From Aquiflexum sp. TKW24L (GTDB taxonomy: Bacteria > Bacteroidota > Bacteroidia > Cytophagales > Cyclobacteriaceae): DNA of 64,000 nucleotides. Positions 7,876 through 16,078 of this stretch are shown here, in pieces. How positions within the stretch are numbered: the first letter of the stretch is position 1; every line of letters starts with the position of its first letter. The notes under the pieces are model-generated. The model saw only the letters and a list, made by a program, of their open reading frames with translations, had not been told where the DNA came from and searched no databases. Made by a program: the position numbers and the translations under genes. Location of the stretch: assembly GCF_023502205.1 (NCBI RefSeq), contig NZ_JAMFLG010000009.1:62001-126000 (forward strand), in the 5' to 3' direction.

Positions 7876-10581
7876 ATGAAATTATTTTTAACCTATTTTC
7901 TCATACCTCATATAATTATTGCTTTTACTTCCTGCCAACAGGCTGAGGAGGAAAAATTTGTAACTGAAAAGCCGGAGGATAGCCGCTTCACAAAAGTCGC
8001 ATTGGTAGAAAAATTAGATGAACCAATGGAATTGGAGGTGTTGGGTGATGGTAGGGTCATATTTATTGAGAGAAAGGGTAAGGTTAAAATGTTTGAACCC
8101 TCTACTGGCGGAACCAAAGAAATAGGCTTTATCGACGTTTTTTTCGAAAGTGAAGACGGGTTGTTGGGATTGGCAAAAGATCCCGGATTTGATAAAAATA
8201 AGTGGATTTACCTTTATTATTCCCCTGTAGGACCTGTCAGCATTAACCGTTTGTCAAGGTTTACGCTTGTAGGTGACCTGATAGACATGGATTCAGAAAA
8301 AATCATGTTGGAAATCCCACATTTCAGAGGCTGTTGCCATAGCGGCGGATCCATTGAGTTTGATAGCAAAGGGAATCTTTACCTTTCACTTGGAGATGAC
8401 ACGACACCTTTTGAATCTGACAATTACAATCCCATAGACGAGAGAAAGGGAAGGCCAGAAAATGTCGATGCTCAAAGGAGCTCCGGTAATAGTAATGATC
8501 TTCGGGGTGGGATTTTGAGAATTACTCCTCAACCTGACGGCACTTATACTATTCCCGAGGGGAATCTTTTTGCCGTGGGTACTCCAAATACAAGGCCTGA
8601 GATTTATGTAAAGGGAAACCGAAATCCATTTAGAATAGCTGTGGATCAGAAAAATGGATACCTGTATTGGGGAGAAGTTGGGCCTGATGCGCAAAATGAC
8701 AGCCTTGGTAGGGGACCACGAGGCTATGATGAAATCAATCAGGCTAAAAATGCAGGCTACTTTGGATGGCCATATCTGATTGCCAACAATAAGCCATATT
8801 GGTATTATGATTTTGATAAGCAGGAAAGTATTTTTGAATATGACCCTCAGGGGCCGATTAACAATTCACCAAACAATACCGGGATCAAGCAACTGCCATC
8901 CGCACAACCGGCATTTATCTGGTATCCCTATGCCGAATCTGAAGATTTTCCACAGTTGGGTTCCGGAGGGCGAAATGCTATGGCTGGTCCTGTATATTAC
9001 CATGATTTGTTCCCAAAGACTGAAGTGAAGTTCCCCAAATACTACCATGGTAAATTGTTTATCTATGATTGGATGCGGAATTGGATTTTTACTGTTACGA
9101 TGGACAAGGAGTCTAACTTGGATTCAATGGAGCGCTTTCTTCCTTCTGTAGTTTTTGATAAGCCTGTTGACATGCAGTTTGGAGCTGATGGTTCATTGTA
9201 TATTTTAGAATATGGCACTTATTGGTCCGCTCAAAATGACGATTCCGGATTGTATAAAATTGAATTCAGTGCGGGAAACAGAAAACCTATAGCCAAAGCA
9301 TCTGTTAATAAAAATCAGGGATCTTCCCCTCTAAAGGTTCAGTTTTCGGGTGAAGGGAGTATGGATTTTGATGAGGCAGACAGTTTACTCCTTTACGAAT
9401 GGGATTTTGATGGGTCGGGGAAAATCCAATCTAAGGAAAAAAATCCCACATACACTTATGAAAAGAATGGTATATATAAGCCTATTCTGACAGTCCGAGA
9501 CAAGGAGGGTGAAAAAGCTACCTATCAATTGGAGGTAACTGTAGGCAACGAACCTCCGGTAATTTCCATCCTATTGGATAATAACAGGTCTTTTTATTGG
9601 GGAAATCCTATCCTGAATTATCAGGTGACTGTCTCCGATCTTGAGGATGGGGTTATTTCTGAAGATAAAATCATGATCACTTGGGATTATTTAGATAGTG
9701 GTTTCGATAGGGTCGAAGCTGCAGAAGGCCATCAGCAAGAGCATCCTTCTATCAATTTATTGGGACAAAACCTAACCGTGAAAAGCGGCTGTAATGCCTG
9801 TCACGGCATAGACAATCCTTCTATTGGTCCAAGTTATGCAAGCGTGGCTACTAAATATGAAAGTGATCCATCAGGCAAAAATTATCTGGTGCAGAAAATC
9901 ACCAATGGTGGAGGAGGAGTTTGGGGAGAGCGACAGATGCCTAGCCATTCCCATCTCTCCCAGGGGGATATTGAACAAATGGTGGAGTACATCCTTTCCT
10001 TGTCCCCAAATAAGCAATCCAGTCCCAAAAACCGAATCCCTACCCAAGGAAAATTAAAATTAAACCAACATGTCAAAGAAAATTTAAATGGAACGTATCT
10101 CTTGACGGTTAGCTACCAGGACCAAGGGGCTAACGGTATTGCGCCCATCTTGAGAAGGGAACAAATCGTGTTTAGAAATCCTATGCTGTTGGCTGCAGAG
10201 GCTGATTATTTTGAAGGAACTGCAAAGGCCAATTGGCAGGACTCAAAAATGATCAAGTTTACAGAGAACCAATCCTATATCGGATTCAATGACATTGATC
10301 TTAGTAAAGTAAAGAACCTGATATTTTCGCTCGATCCCAATAAGAAAAGCGGTTGGTTTGAGGTGAGAGTAGGTGGTGTGGATGGAAAGATAATCGGAAA
10401 GACTCCTGTTATAAGTGAAGATAATAGACCAAAGAACAACCAGAAAAAATGGTTTGACTACAGTATGGAAATAGAGGAGATGAACGGCAGTGAAAATCTA
10501 TTCATTATTTTTCACACTGAAACCGGTGTAGATATTTGGGGTTCATTTCTCATGAACTCGGTTAGCTTTAAATCGGACTGA
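7876..10581 (+). CDS. Secreted PQQ-type glucose/sorbosone dehydrogenase fused to PKD and cytochrome c domains
   Basis: A 901-residue lipoprotein (MKLFLTYFLIP...TSC). Residues about 40-460 form a GSDH beta-propeller (PF07995), with RGCCHSGGSIEFDSKGNLYLS, VKGNRNPFRIA and WGEVGPDA strings typical of soluble PQQ sugar dehydrogenases. A PKD domain follows (about 475-560, LLYEWDFDGSG). Next comes a class I cytochrome c domain with the haem site CNACH (639-643) and a likely axial Met in RQMPSHSHL. The C-terminal 150 residues look like a carbohydrate-binding (CBM6-like) beta-sandwich. The logical reaction is extracytoplasmic sugar or alcohol oxidation with electron transfer through its own haem to the respiratory chain; the substrate is unknown. 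I use the ATG at 7876; a TTG at 7822 falls just behind the terminator of the preceding gene. Confidence 0.88.
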   Translation: MKLFLTYFLIPHIIIAFTSCQQAEEEKFVTEKPEDSRFTKVALVEKLDEPMELEVLGDGRVIFIERKGKVKMFEPSTGGTKEIGFIDVFFESEDGLLGLAKDPGFDKNKWIYLYYSPVGPVSINRLSRFTLVGDLIDMDSEKIMLEIPHFRGCCHSGGSIEFDSKGNLYLSLGDDTTPFESDNYNPIDERKGRPENVDAQRSSGNSNDLRGGILRITPQPDGTYTIPEGNLFAVGTPNTRPEIYVKGNRNPFRIAVDQKNGYLYWGEVGPDAQNDSLGRGPRGYDEINQAKNAGYFGWPYLIANNKPYWYYDFDKQESIFEYDPQGPINNSPNNTGIKQLPSAQPAFIWYPYAESEDFPQLGSGGRNAMAGPVYYHDLFPKTEVKFPKYYHGKLFIYDWMRNWIFTVTMDKESNLDSMERFLPSVVFDKPVDMQFGADGSLYILEYGTYWSAQNDDSGLYKIEFSAGNRKPIAKASVNKNQGSSPLKVQFSGEGSMDFDEADSLLLYEWDFDGSGKIQSKEKNPTYTYEKNGIYKPILTVRDKEGEKATYQLEVTVGNEPPVISILLDNNRSFYWGNPILNYQVTVSDLEDGVISEDKIMITWDYLDSGFDRVEAAEGHQQEHPSINLLGQNLTVKSGCNACHGIDNPSIGPSYASVATKYESDPSGKNYLVQKITNGGGGVWGERQMPSHSHLSQGDIEQMVEYILSLSPNKQSSPKNRIPTQGKLKLNQHVKENLNGTYLLTVSYQDQGANGIAPILRREQIVFRNPMLLAAEADYFEGTAKANWQDSKMIKFTENQSYIGFNDIDLSKVKNLIFSLDPNKKSGWFEVRVGGVDGKIIGKTPVISEDNRPKNNQKKWFDYSMEIEEMNGSENLFIIFHTETGVDIWGSFLMNSVSFKSD

Positions 10582-10591
10582 TAAATGTAAA

Positions 10592-10729
10592 TGGTATTAC
10601 CTTTTTTTGAGGAGCCTAAAATTCATCTACAGACAGGACGTAAGCAAGAAGTCGGTTGTTCCTTCATTGGGTCTCCTGTCATGATTTATCCTGAGGGTTG
10701 ATTTATCTGTATAAATAAAAGTATACCAT
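10592..10729. other. Intergenic stretch with nested inverted repeats and a direct repeat
   Basis: No plausible ORF. Outer arms ATGGTAT (10592-10598) and ATACCAT (10723-10729) enclose inner arms GACAGGA (10632-10638) and TCCTGTC (10674-10680). Between the inner and outer right arms, TGATTTATC occurs twice (10682-10690, 10699-10707). It ends at a strong terminator and could be a structured 3' UTR or small RNA, or simply chance. Confidence 0.25.
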
Positions 10730-10740
10730 CTAAAAAAGTA

Positions 10741-10783
10741 TTGAAACAAAAAAACCGGCCTCAAGCCGGTTTTTTTGTTTCAA
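10741..10783. terminator. Very strong bidirectional terminator
   Basis: A perfect 19-bp inverted repeat (10741-10759 with 10765-10783) with a 5-nt loop, GC core CCGGC and A/T-runs on both sides. It separates the convergent sugar dehydrogenase and cas6-like genes; the stop codon of the latter (10780-10782) lies inside the stem. Confidence 0.92.
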
Positions 10784-11649
10784 AGTTCTTCTTGTCCTTC
10801 TTCAAATTCCCCAGACTTAGGTCTGTCTTGGGCCTTGTAAGGGACGAAGCCTTCTCTTTTAAACTTATAAGGTTCAGCGCGTTGGTTAGGAGCGTGGTTT
10901 GCAAGGTCTAGCATACCAAATCCTTTGTGCGTGAACGCGCCCAAGCCACACTTGAACACGAAGTCTTGTACCTCTGGAGCTGCATATAAGGTAAAAGGTA
11001 AGGTGTATCCTCTAACTTCATACTTCACATCCATGTCGTAAACGGAGTAGATTCTAGCAAATTTCTTTTGCTGCTCTCTCAACTTATTCACATAATTCAT
11101 GTCCGGCACAACTTGGAATTTGTAAAAAGATTCCATTTGTTCTTGGTTGTACCATCCTGATCTTTCCATTCTAGTCAGGGTAGATTCATACAACAGATCA
11201 GAAAATTCATCTGTATCCGGGTTAATAAATCTTTTTCCTGATTCATCGTTGAAAGCAGGAGTTAACAATACCAAAGGAGAGATACAAACAAATTTGTTTG
11301 ATACCTCCAGCGTTGGTTCTGTTTCTTGCTCTGTGTACTCAGGGGAAAGGATGAGGTTTCCTAACTCAATTTTAGGAGTTTCGAATACCTGCTCAAGCAA
11401 ATAGTCCATAAATTCTTCATTGGGTGATGAAAGCACTAGAGTGACTAAGCTCGAGTAGTAATGAAGTCCACTTCGACTAACTTTGGTCTGACCTTTAAGA
11501 CCAGAGAAATTGAAGTAATTGTAGTTAAAAAATTCCTCCCTGCCACCTTTCACTATCAATCCTTTTAGGAATTGAGCCAAGATGTACTGGTGATGGAAAG
11601 GTAAATAAGCTCCTTTGTTTTTTAACGAAAATATTAATCTTATTCTCAC
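10780..11649 (-). CDS. Orphan Cas6-like RNA-binding protein (CRISPR endoribonuclease Cas6 family)
   Basis: A 289-residue protein with the Cas6/RAMP layout. The first strand MRIRLIFSLKN and helix FHHQYILAQFLKGLI match the Cas6 N-terminus. A central SNKFVCISPLVLL strand follows. The C-terminal glycine-rich loop GLGAFTHKGFGML (235-247) is the family signature. The segment between helix 1 and the YFNFS strand is about 10 residues shorter than in Pyrococcus Cas6 and lacks the LHE-type histidine, so cleavage activity is doubtful; His63 or the His19/His20 pair are the only N-terminal candidates. A charged tail (250-289) extends past the fold. The start is GTG. No CRISPR array or other cas gene lies in the window. 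It follows ychF by 107 nt on the same strand. Family call is firm; a CRISPR role is not supported. Confidence 0.82.
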   Translation of the reverse strand: MRIRLIFSLKNKGAYLPFHHQYILAQFLKGLIVKGGREEFFNYNYFNFSGLKGQTKVSRSGLHYYSSLVTLVLSSPNEEFMDYLLEQVFETPKIELGNLILSPEYTEQETEPTLEVSNKFVCISPLVLLTPAFNDESGKRFINPDTDEFSDLLYESTLTRMERSGWYNQEQMESFYKFQVVPDMNYVNKLREQQKKFARIYSVYDMDVKYEVRGYTLPFTLYAAPEVQDFVFKCGLGAFTHKGFGMLDLANHAPNQRAEPYKFKREGFVPYKAQDRPKSGEFEEGQEEL

Positions 11650-11726
11650 GGGTTTAATAAAAATAGAAATGAAACAATTATTTAAACTTGGTAATTATTC
11701 GATAAGCGCAATTCTCACGGTTCTTG

Positions 11727-11734
11727 CAAAAGTA
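11727..11734 (-). promoter_or_regulatory. Candidate -7 element for the cas6-like gene
   Basis: Read on the minus strand it is TACTTTTG, an exact fit to the Bacteroidota -7 consensus TAnnTTTG, in the 107-nt gap after ychF. The predicted start of transcription is about 70 nt before the GTG. I see no convincing -33 TTG at the right distance. Confidence 0.4.
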
Positions 11735-11756
11735 CAAATTAATTTCATAAAAATTG

Positions 11757-12854
11757 TTATACATTGAATCTAAAATGCATGATATCTCCGTCTTGAACGA
11801 CGTATTCTTTGCCCTCAATCGATATTTTTCCATTTTCCCTGCAAGCAGCCTCAGATTTGAACATTTCATAGTCCGAAAGTTTAATAACTTCCGCTTTGAT
11901 AAATCCTCTTTCAAAATCTGTATGTATTACTCCCGCTGCTTGGGGCGCTTTCCAACCCTTTTTGATTGTCCATGCACGGACTTCTTGAACCCCTGCAGTG
12001 AAATAGGTAATCAAATCAAGTAATTTGTAAGCCCCGGAAATCAATTTGTTTAACCCGCTTTCGTCCAGTCCGTATTCCCCCAAAAACATTTCCTTTTCTT
12101 CCGCATCATCGAGTTCGGCGATTTGGGATTCAATGGCAGCGCAAAGGATAATGACATCCGCATGCTCTTCCTTTACTATTTCTCTCAACTGATCCACATA
12201 TTTATTGCCGGTCAACAGACTTTTTTCATCTACATTGGCGACATAGAGTACCGGTTTGATGGTTAAAAGTTGGAGGTCTTTTATTGCTTCAAATTCCTCT
12301 TTGTCAATCGAAACTGCCCTCGCATTTTTCCCAGATTCAAGTTCAGATTTGAACGTCTGAAGGACATCAAGGTCTTTTCTTGCTCTTGCATCACCTGATT
12401 TTGCGATTTTTTCAATTCTGGCGATTTTCTTGTCAATTGATTCCAAATCCTTGAGCTGCAGTTCTGTGTCAATGACTTCTTTGTCAAATTCAGGATCTAC
12501 ACCACCTGCCACGTGCACGATGTTTTCATCATCAAAGCAACGGATTACATGGATGACAGCATCTACCTCTCTGATATTTGCTAGAAATTTATTGCCCAAA
12601 CCTTCACCTTTGCTTGCTCCCTTGACCAGTCCTGCAATGTCTACAAACTCAATCACAGTAGGAACTACACGATTTGGTTTTACAAGCTTTTCTAATATTG
12701 TCAACCTGTGATCAGGAACAGTAACTACCCCTACATTCGGTTCTATTGTACAAAAAGGAAAATTTGCAGCTTCTGCTTTTGCTGCGGAAAGTGCATTGAA
12801 TAATGTTGATTTTCCAACGTTGGGTAAGCCAACGATGCCACATTGTAAAGCCAT
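11757..12854 (-). CDS. ychF: Redox-regulated ribosome-binding ATPase YchF
   Basis: A 365-residue Obg-family P-loop protein of normal YchF length. G1 is GLPNVGKS (9-16), and the FPFCTIEPNVGVV switch, DIAGLVKGASKGEGLGNKFL (G3 region) and NVDE (G4 variant that gives ATP over GTP preference) are all present. The C-terminal TGS domain (about 280-365) contains the RAWTIKKGWKAPQAAG and AEVIKLSDY strings. YchF binds ribosomes and modulates translation and stress responses. It sits 11 nt after an AI-2E family transporter gene and ahead of the cas6-like gene, so co-transcription of all three is possible. Confidence 0.97.
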   Translation of the reverse strand: MALQCGIVGLPNVGKSTLFNALSAAKAEAANFPFCTIEPNVGVVTVPDHRLTILEKLVKPNRVVPTVIEFVDIAGLVKGASKGEGLGNKFLANIREVDAVIHVIRCFDDENIVHVAGGVDPEFDKEVIDTELQLKDLESIDKKIARIEKIAKSGDARARKDLDVLQTFKSELESGKNARAVSIDKEEFEAIKDLQLLTIKPVLYVANVDEKSLLTGNKYVDQLREIVKEEHADVIILCAAIESQIAELDDAEEKEMFLGEYGLDESGLNKLISGAYKLLDLITYFTAGVQEVRAWTIKKGWKAPQAAGVIHTDFERGFIKAEVIKLSDYEMFKSEAACRENGKISIEGKEYVVQDGDIMHFRFNV

Positions 12855-12865
12855 TTAAGATTTTT

Positions 12866-13948
12866 TTACATTTTAAAGATTCTGTACTCTCGGTATCCCC
12901 TGTAAAATTCCAACACTGATACCCTGAAAATGGTATATACTGGTATGGCAAATATCATCCCGAGGATTCCGGCGATTTTCGCCCCGGCAAAGATAATAAC
13001 AAAAATTTCAAGCGGGTGTGCTTTTACAGATTTGGAAAAAATCAATGGCTGTAAAATGATATTGTCAGTCAATTGGACGACACCAAATACCGAAAGGATT
13101 TTTATTACCATGAAGGTAATTTCATTTGAATTTTCAAAATTCCCTGTAGAGAGACCCACTACTACCCCAAATGTGGCACCCAAAATAGGACCGGCATAGG
13201 GAATCAGGTTAGCCACTGCCGCAAACATCGCAATGGTAAGCGCATAATCGATCTCCATCAAAGTCAGGCCAATTGCCGCTAAGGAAAATACACAAGTAAT
13301 CTGGATAAGTAGTGCCACCAAATAATTGGATAGGAGCCTTTCTACTTTATTGAATGTCGAAACGGATAATTCGAAATAGGAATTGGGAATAAGATCCATG
13401 ATATTTCTTCTCAAAAGGCCATTTTCCAACAACAAAAAGAAAGTGATAAAGCCCACTGCCATGATTCCTACAAAAAGTGTACTTGTAGTATTCACTATGG
13501 TGTTGACGATTCCTTGATAATTGATGGATCCAAAACTTGAGATCAGTGTTTCCCTGACCTGAAGTATCAAAAAGCCCGGCTCGCTTTTGACAATTTCGTA
13601 TTTGATCAATAAGTCTTCGATTTTACCAACAGGGTTTTGGATCTGCTCGTACATGTAATCGAGATCATAGGAGGAAATCACCTCAATCTGAGCGGAAATC
13701 AATGGTATAAATAATAGGCTGATCAGGAAAATCAATGTCAGCACCAATCCAAAAGATAATAAGATTGCAAGCCATCTTGGGGTATGTTGGCCTATGACAT
13801 GGAACGAATTGATCCTGTTGGTCAATGGCCGGAGAATCGCTGCCAGGACTAAAGCGAATATAAAGTAGAATGAGATATTTGAAAAATACCAGCCAATTAC
13901 TAGAAGAAGAATAACGAAAAGCAAAAGGACGATGACCGGCTTCTTCAT
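12866..13948 (-). CDS. AI-2E family transporter (first copy)
   Basis: A 360-residue PF01594 membrane protein with about eight transmembrane helices: two N-terminal pairs, a soluble loop around residues 85-150, then the conserved block AAVANLIPYAGPILGATFGVVVG and a C-terminal PLIFSKSVKAHPLEIFVIIFAG. Family members export diverse substrates (autoinducer-2 in TqsA, Na+/H+ antiport in others); substrate is unknown here. ATG 13948 is chosen over a TTG ten codons upstream because it opens directly into the first helix. It lies between DUF3276 (118-nt gap) and ychF (11-nt gap). Confidence 0.9.
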   Translation of the reverse strand: MKKPVIVLLLFVILLLVIGWYFSNISFYFIFALVLAAILRPLTNRINSFHVIGQHTPRWLAILLSFGLVLTLIFLISLLFIPLISAQIEVISSYDLDYMYEQIQNPVGKIEDLLIKYEIVKSEPGFLILQVRETLISSFGSINYQGIVNTIVNTTSTLFVGIMAVGFITFFLLLENGLLRRNIMDLIPNSYFELSVSTFNKVERLLSNYLVALLIQITCVFSLAAIGLTLMEIDYALTIAMFAAVANLIPYAGPILGATFGVVVGLSTGNFENSNEITFMVIKILSVFGVVQLTDNIILQPLIFSKSVKAHPLEIFVIIFAGAKIAGILGMIFAIPVYTIFRVSVLEFYRGYREYRIFKM

Positions 13949-14066
13949 ATTTGATAGAAATATAGGAAAAAGAAACAATCGGTATAAAGCTTATGTGGAT
14001 TATTAAATAAACCAAGGCACAAACTACATGGCGTTTCTTTTTCCTTTATGATTTAAAAAGTAGGGG

Positions 14067-14396
14067 TTATTCCCACTTCAGCTCGTCATCTAATTCGGGT
14101 TCTGATTCCTCCACATCATATTGGGAGAAATCAACTTCGGGCATCAGCTCATTTTTTACATGGTCTACCGCATGTTGTAGTGCTTCGATAAACTTCCCGA
14201 AATCTTCTTTGTACAGAAAGATTTTGTGCTTCTCAAAAACAAAAGTCTCGCCTTGAAGTCTTCTTTTGCTTTCGGTAATGGTGAGGTAGTAGTCATTTGA
14301 TTTTGTTGATTTTACATCAAAAAAATACGTTCTCTTACCTGCTTTCACTCTTTTTGAGAAGATTTCTTCTCTGTCATTTCCTCTGTGATCTTCCAC
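14067..14396 (-). CDS. DUF3276 (PUR-fold) nucleic-acid-binding protein
   Basis: A 109-residue member of PF11680, a family found in Bacteroidota and spirochaetes and related by fold to eukaryotic PUR-alpha (the Borrelia protein BpuR binds RNA and DNA). The strings KAGKRTYFFDVKSTKSNDYYLTITESKR and FEKHKIFLYKEDFGKFIEAL are diagnostic. The C-terminus is an acidic tail (VEESEPELDDELKWE). The start codon is GTG; no in-frame ATG precedes it. It probably binds single-stranded DNA or RNA as a dimer, with targets unknown. It heads the minus-strand run that continues into the AI-2E transporter, ychF and the cas6-like gene. Confidence 0.9.
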   Translation of the reverse strand: MEDHRGNDREEIFSKRVKAGKRTYFFDVKSTKSNDYYLTITESKRRLQGETFVFEKHKIFLYKEDFGKFIEALQHAVDHVKNELMPEVDFSQYDVEESEPELDDELKWE

Positions 14397-14546
14397 TTGC
14401 CAAAGTTTTTGTTTGATAAAGCTTTTATTTTGAGGACAAGTTAAATCAATTCAAAAATTATATTCAAGGGATTATCTAGTTTTTTTTAGCAAAGGGAGCA
14501 TTACACAGGTAATTAAGTCAAATTCGCCTCAAATTCTGCTTTAAAC

Positions 14547-14573
14547 AAAAAAAGAGGGGGATTCCCTCCTTTT
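14547..14573 (-). terminator. Intrinsic terminator of the ferredoxin gene
   Basis: On the minus strand, AAAGGAGGG is followed by a 4-nt loop, CCCCCTCTTT with one G-U pair, and a run of seven T. The ferredoxin stop codon overlaps the base of the stem. Confidence 0.6.
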
Positions 14574-14919
14574 ATTCACCATGCATAAAAAACTTCTTCG
14601 ACATGAGGTCATCTTCAGCCTCCCGATGATCCGGGTCGTCGACACAACAATCTACAGGACATACCGCAGCACACTGTGGCTCCTCATGGAATCCTGTGCA
14701 TTCTGTACACTTTTCAGTGACTATATAGTAAAATTCATCAGATCTAGGTATTTGTTTTTCATTGGCATCGATGACGGACCCATCTGGCAGGGTCACTTCT
14801 TTTAGCTTAGTACCGCCGGCCCAAGTCCATTCAATTCCGCCTTCGTATATGGCAGTATTAGGACATTCTGGTTCGCAGGCACCACAGTTGATGCACTCAT
14901 CGGTTATCATTATCGCCAT
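14572..14919 (-). CDS. 2[4Fe-4S] ferredoxin
   Basis: A 115-residue ferredoxin with two cluster sites: CxxCxxCxxxCP (Cys9, 12, 15, 19) and a second site Cys71, 74, 83, 87 with the eight-residue insertion between the second and third Cys that marks the YfhL/Alvin-type ferredoxins. A 45-residue insert separates the motifs and two more cysteines follow (91, 92). It transfers electrons at low potential in the cytoplasm; the partner is not known. It is divergent from the acyl-CoA reductase gene (145-nt shared upstream region). I recall this pair being adjacent in many Bacteroidota, which hints at a functional link. Confidence 0.93.
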   Translation of the reverse strand: MAIMITDECINCGACEPECPNTAIYEGGIEWTWAGGTKLKEVTLPDGSVIDANEKQIPRSDEFYYIVTEKCTECTGFHEEPQCAAVCPVDCCVDDPDHREAEDDLMSKKFFMHGE

Positions 14920-15023
14920 AATCCTCTATTTTTTGTTGCCCAAAATTAACATGCAATTAACCATTCCTGCAATAAAAAGTTGTCATGCTAAGTAATTTTT
15001 TTTCGATCCCGCAAAAATCTTAA

Positions 15024-15056
15024 TTGTTTTGAATTGGATATCTTTGCCAAAATAAT
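15024..15056 (+). promoter_or_regulatory. Candidate promoter of the acyl-CoA reductase gene
   Basis: TTG (15024-15026) and TATCTTTG (15049-15056) are separated by 22 nt and fit the Bacteroidota -33/-7 pattern. The implied transcription start lies only a few nt before the ATG at 15065, so the mRNA would be almost leaderless. Confidence 0.5.
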
Positions 15057-15064
15057 AGAAAACA

Positions 15065-16078
15065 ATGACCCTCGAAGAGAGAATAGAAGCATTTGCAGAA
15101 CTCGGTGAACTTATTAAAGACATCTCTGAAGAGAATTTCTTAGCCTTATCAAGGCGTGTTGAAAACACCAATAATTGGTTTACACCCGAGCAGACAAAAA
15201 ATGCCTTAGATGGGCTACTTGTTTTTTTGGACAGGGAAAGTCTGACCAAGTGGCTGTCCAAATACCATTTTCCCGAAGTCCTAGAGCCAAAATCAATTGG
15301 GATTCTCATGGCCGGAAATATTCCCGCGGTTGGGTTTCATGACTTGATGTGTGTATTGATGAGCGGTCACAGGGCATGCATCAAACTCAGTTCCTCAGAT
15401 CAGTTTCTGATCAAATGGCTAATTGAAAAGTTGATTTCAGTAGCGCCAAGATTTGAATTGATGATCTCTGTAGAGGAAATGCTGAAAAATAAGGATGCCT
15501 ACATTGCAACAGGAAGTGATAATTCTGCGAGGTATTTTGACTATTATTTTGGCAAATACCCACATATTATCAGGAAAAATAGGACTTCGGTTGGGATTTT
15601 TGAAGGAGGGGAGACCGTTGCGGATTTTAGAGAATTGGCAAAAGATATCTTCCAATACTATGGACTTGGCTGTAGAAATGTCTCCAAGATTTTTGTTCCA
15701 AATCGGGAAATGCTCATTTCATTTCTAGATGCTATTGAAGTTTATAGCAATGTTGCCAGCAATCATAAATACTTCCATAACTACGAATACAATAAATCCA
15801 TATTCCTTGTCAACAAGGAAGAGCATCTGGATAACGGCTTTTTAATCCTTCAGGAAAACAAGGGGTTAGTTTCACCCATATCAGTACTATATTATGAAAT
15901 TTATCAAAACCAAACTGATATGGAAGAATTGATCAATGGGCTGAGCTCCAAAATCCAATGTGTAGTTTCCAGAAAGGGATGGTTTCCAGAAAGCATTCCT
16001 TTTGGACAGGCTCAGTGTCCAACTTTGGGAGAATATGCGGATGGCATTGATACCATGGCATTTTTAAATAACCTCTAA
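15065..16078 (+). CDS. LuxC-like acyl-CoA reductase
   Basis: A 337-residue protein of PF05893 (LuxC, acyl-CoA/acyl-protein reductase; aldehyde dehydrogenase superfamily). GILMAGNIPAVGFHD near residue 80-93 lines the cofactor region, and the catalytic Cys is in YYGLGCRNVSK (Cys203). It would reduce an acyl thioester to an aldehyde with NAD(P)H; in luminous bacteria that aldehyde feeds luciferase, but no lux genes are present here. The gene is shorter than classical LuxC (about 480). It overlaps the 3' end of the convergent histidine kinase gene by 15 nt. Physiological substrate unknown. Confidence 0.88.
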   Translation: MTLEERIEAFAELGELIKDISEENFLALSRRVENTNNWFTPEQTKNALDGLLVFLDRESLTKWLSKYHFPEVLEPKSIGILMAGNIPAVGFHDLMCVLMSGHRACIKLSSSDQFLIKWLIEKLISVAPRFELMISVEEMLKNKDAYIATGSDNSARYFDYYFGKYPHIIRKNRTSVGIFEGGETVADFRELAKDIFQYYGLGCRNVSKIFVPNREMLISFLDAIEVYSNVASNHKYFHNYEYNKSIFLVNKEEHLDNGFLILQENKGLVSPISVLYYEIYQNQTDMEELINGLSSKIQCVVSRKGWFPESIPFGQAQCPTLGEYADGIDTMAFLNNL

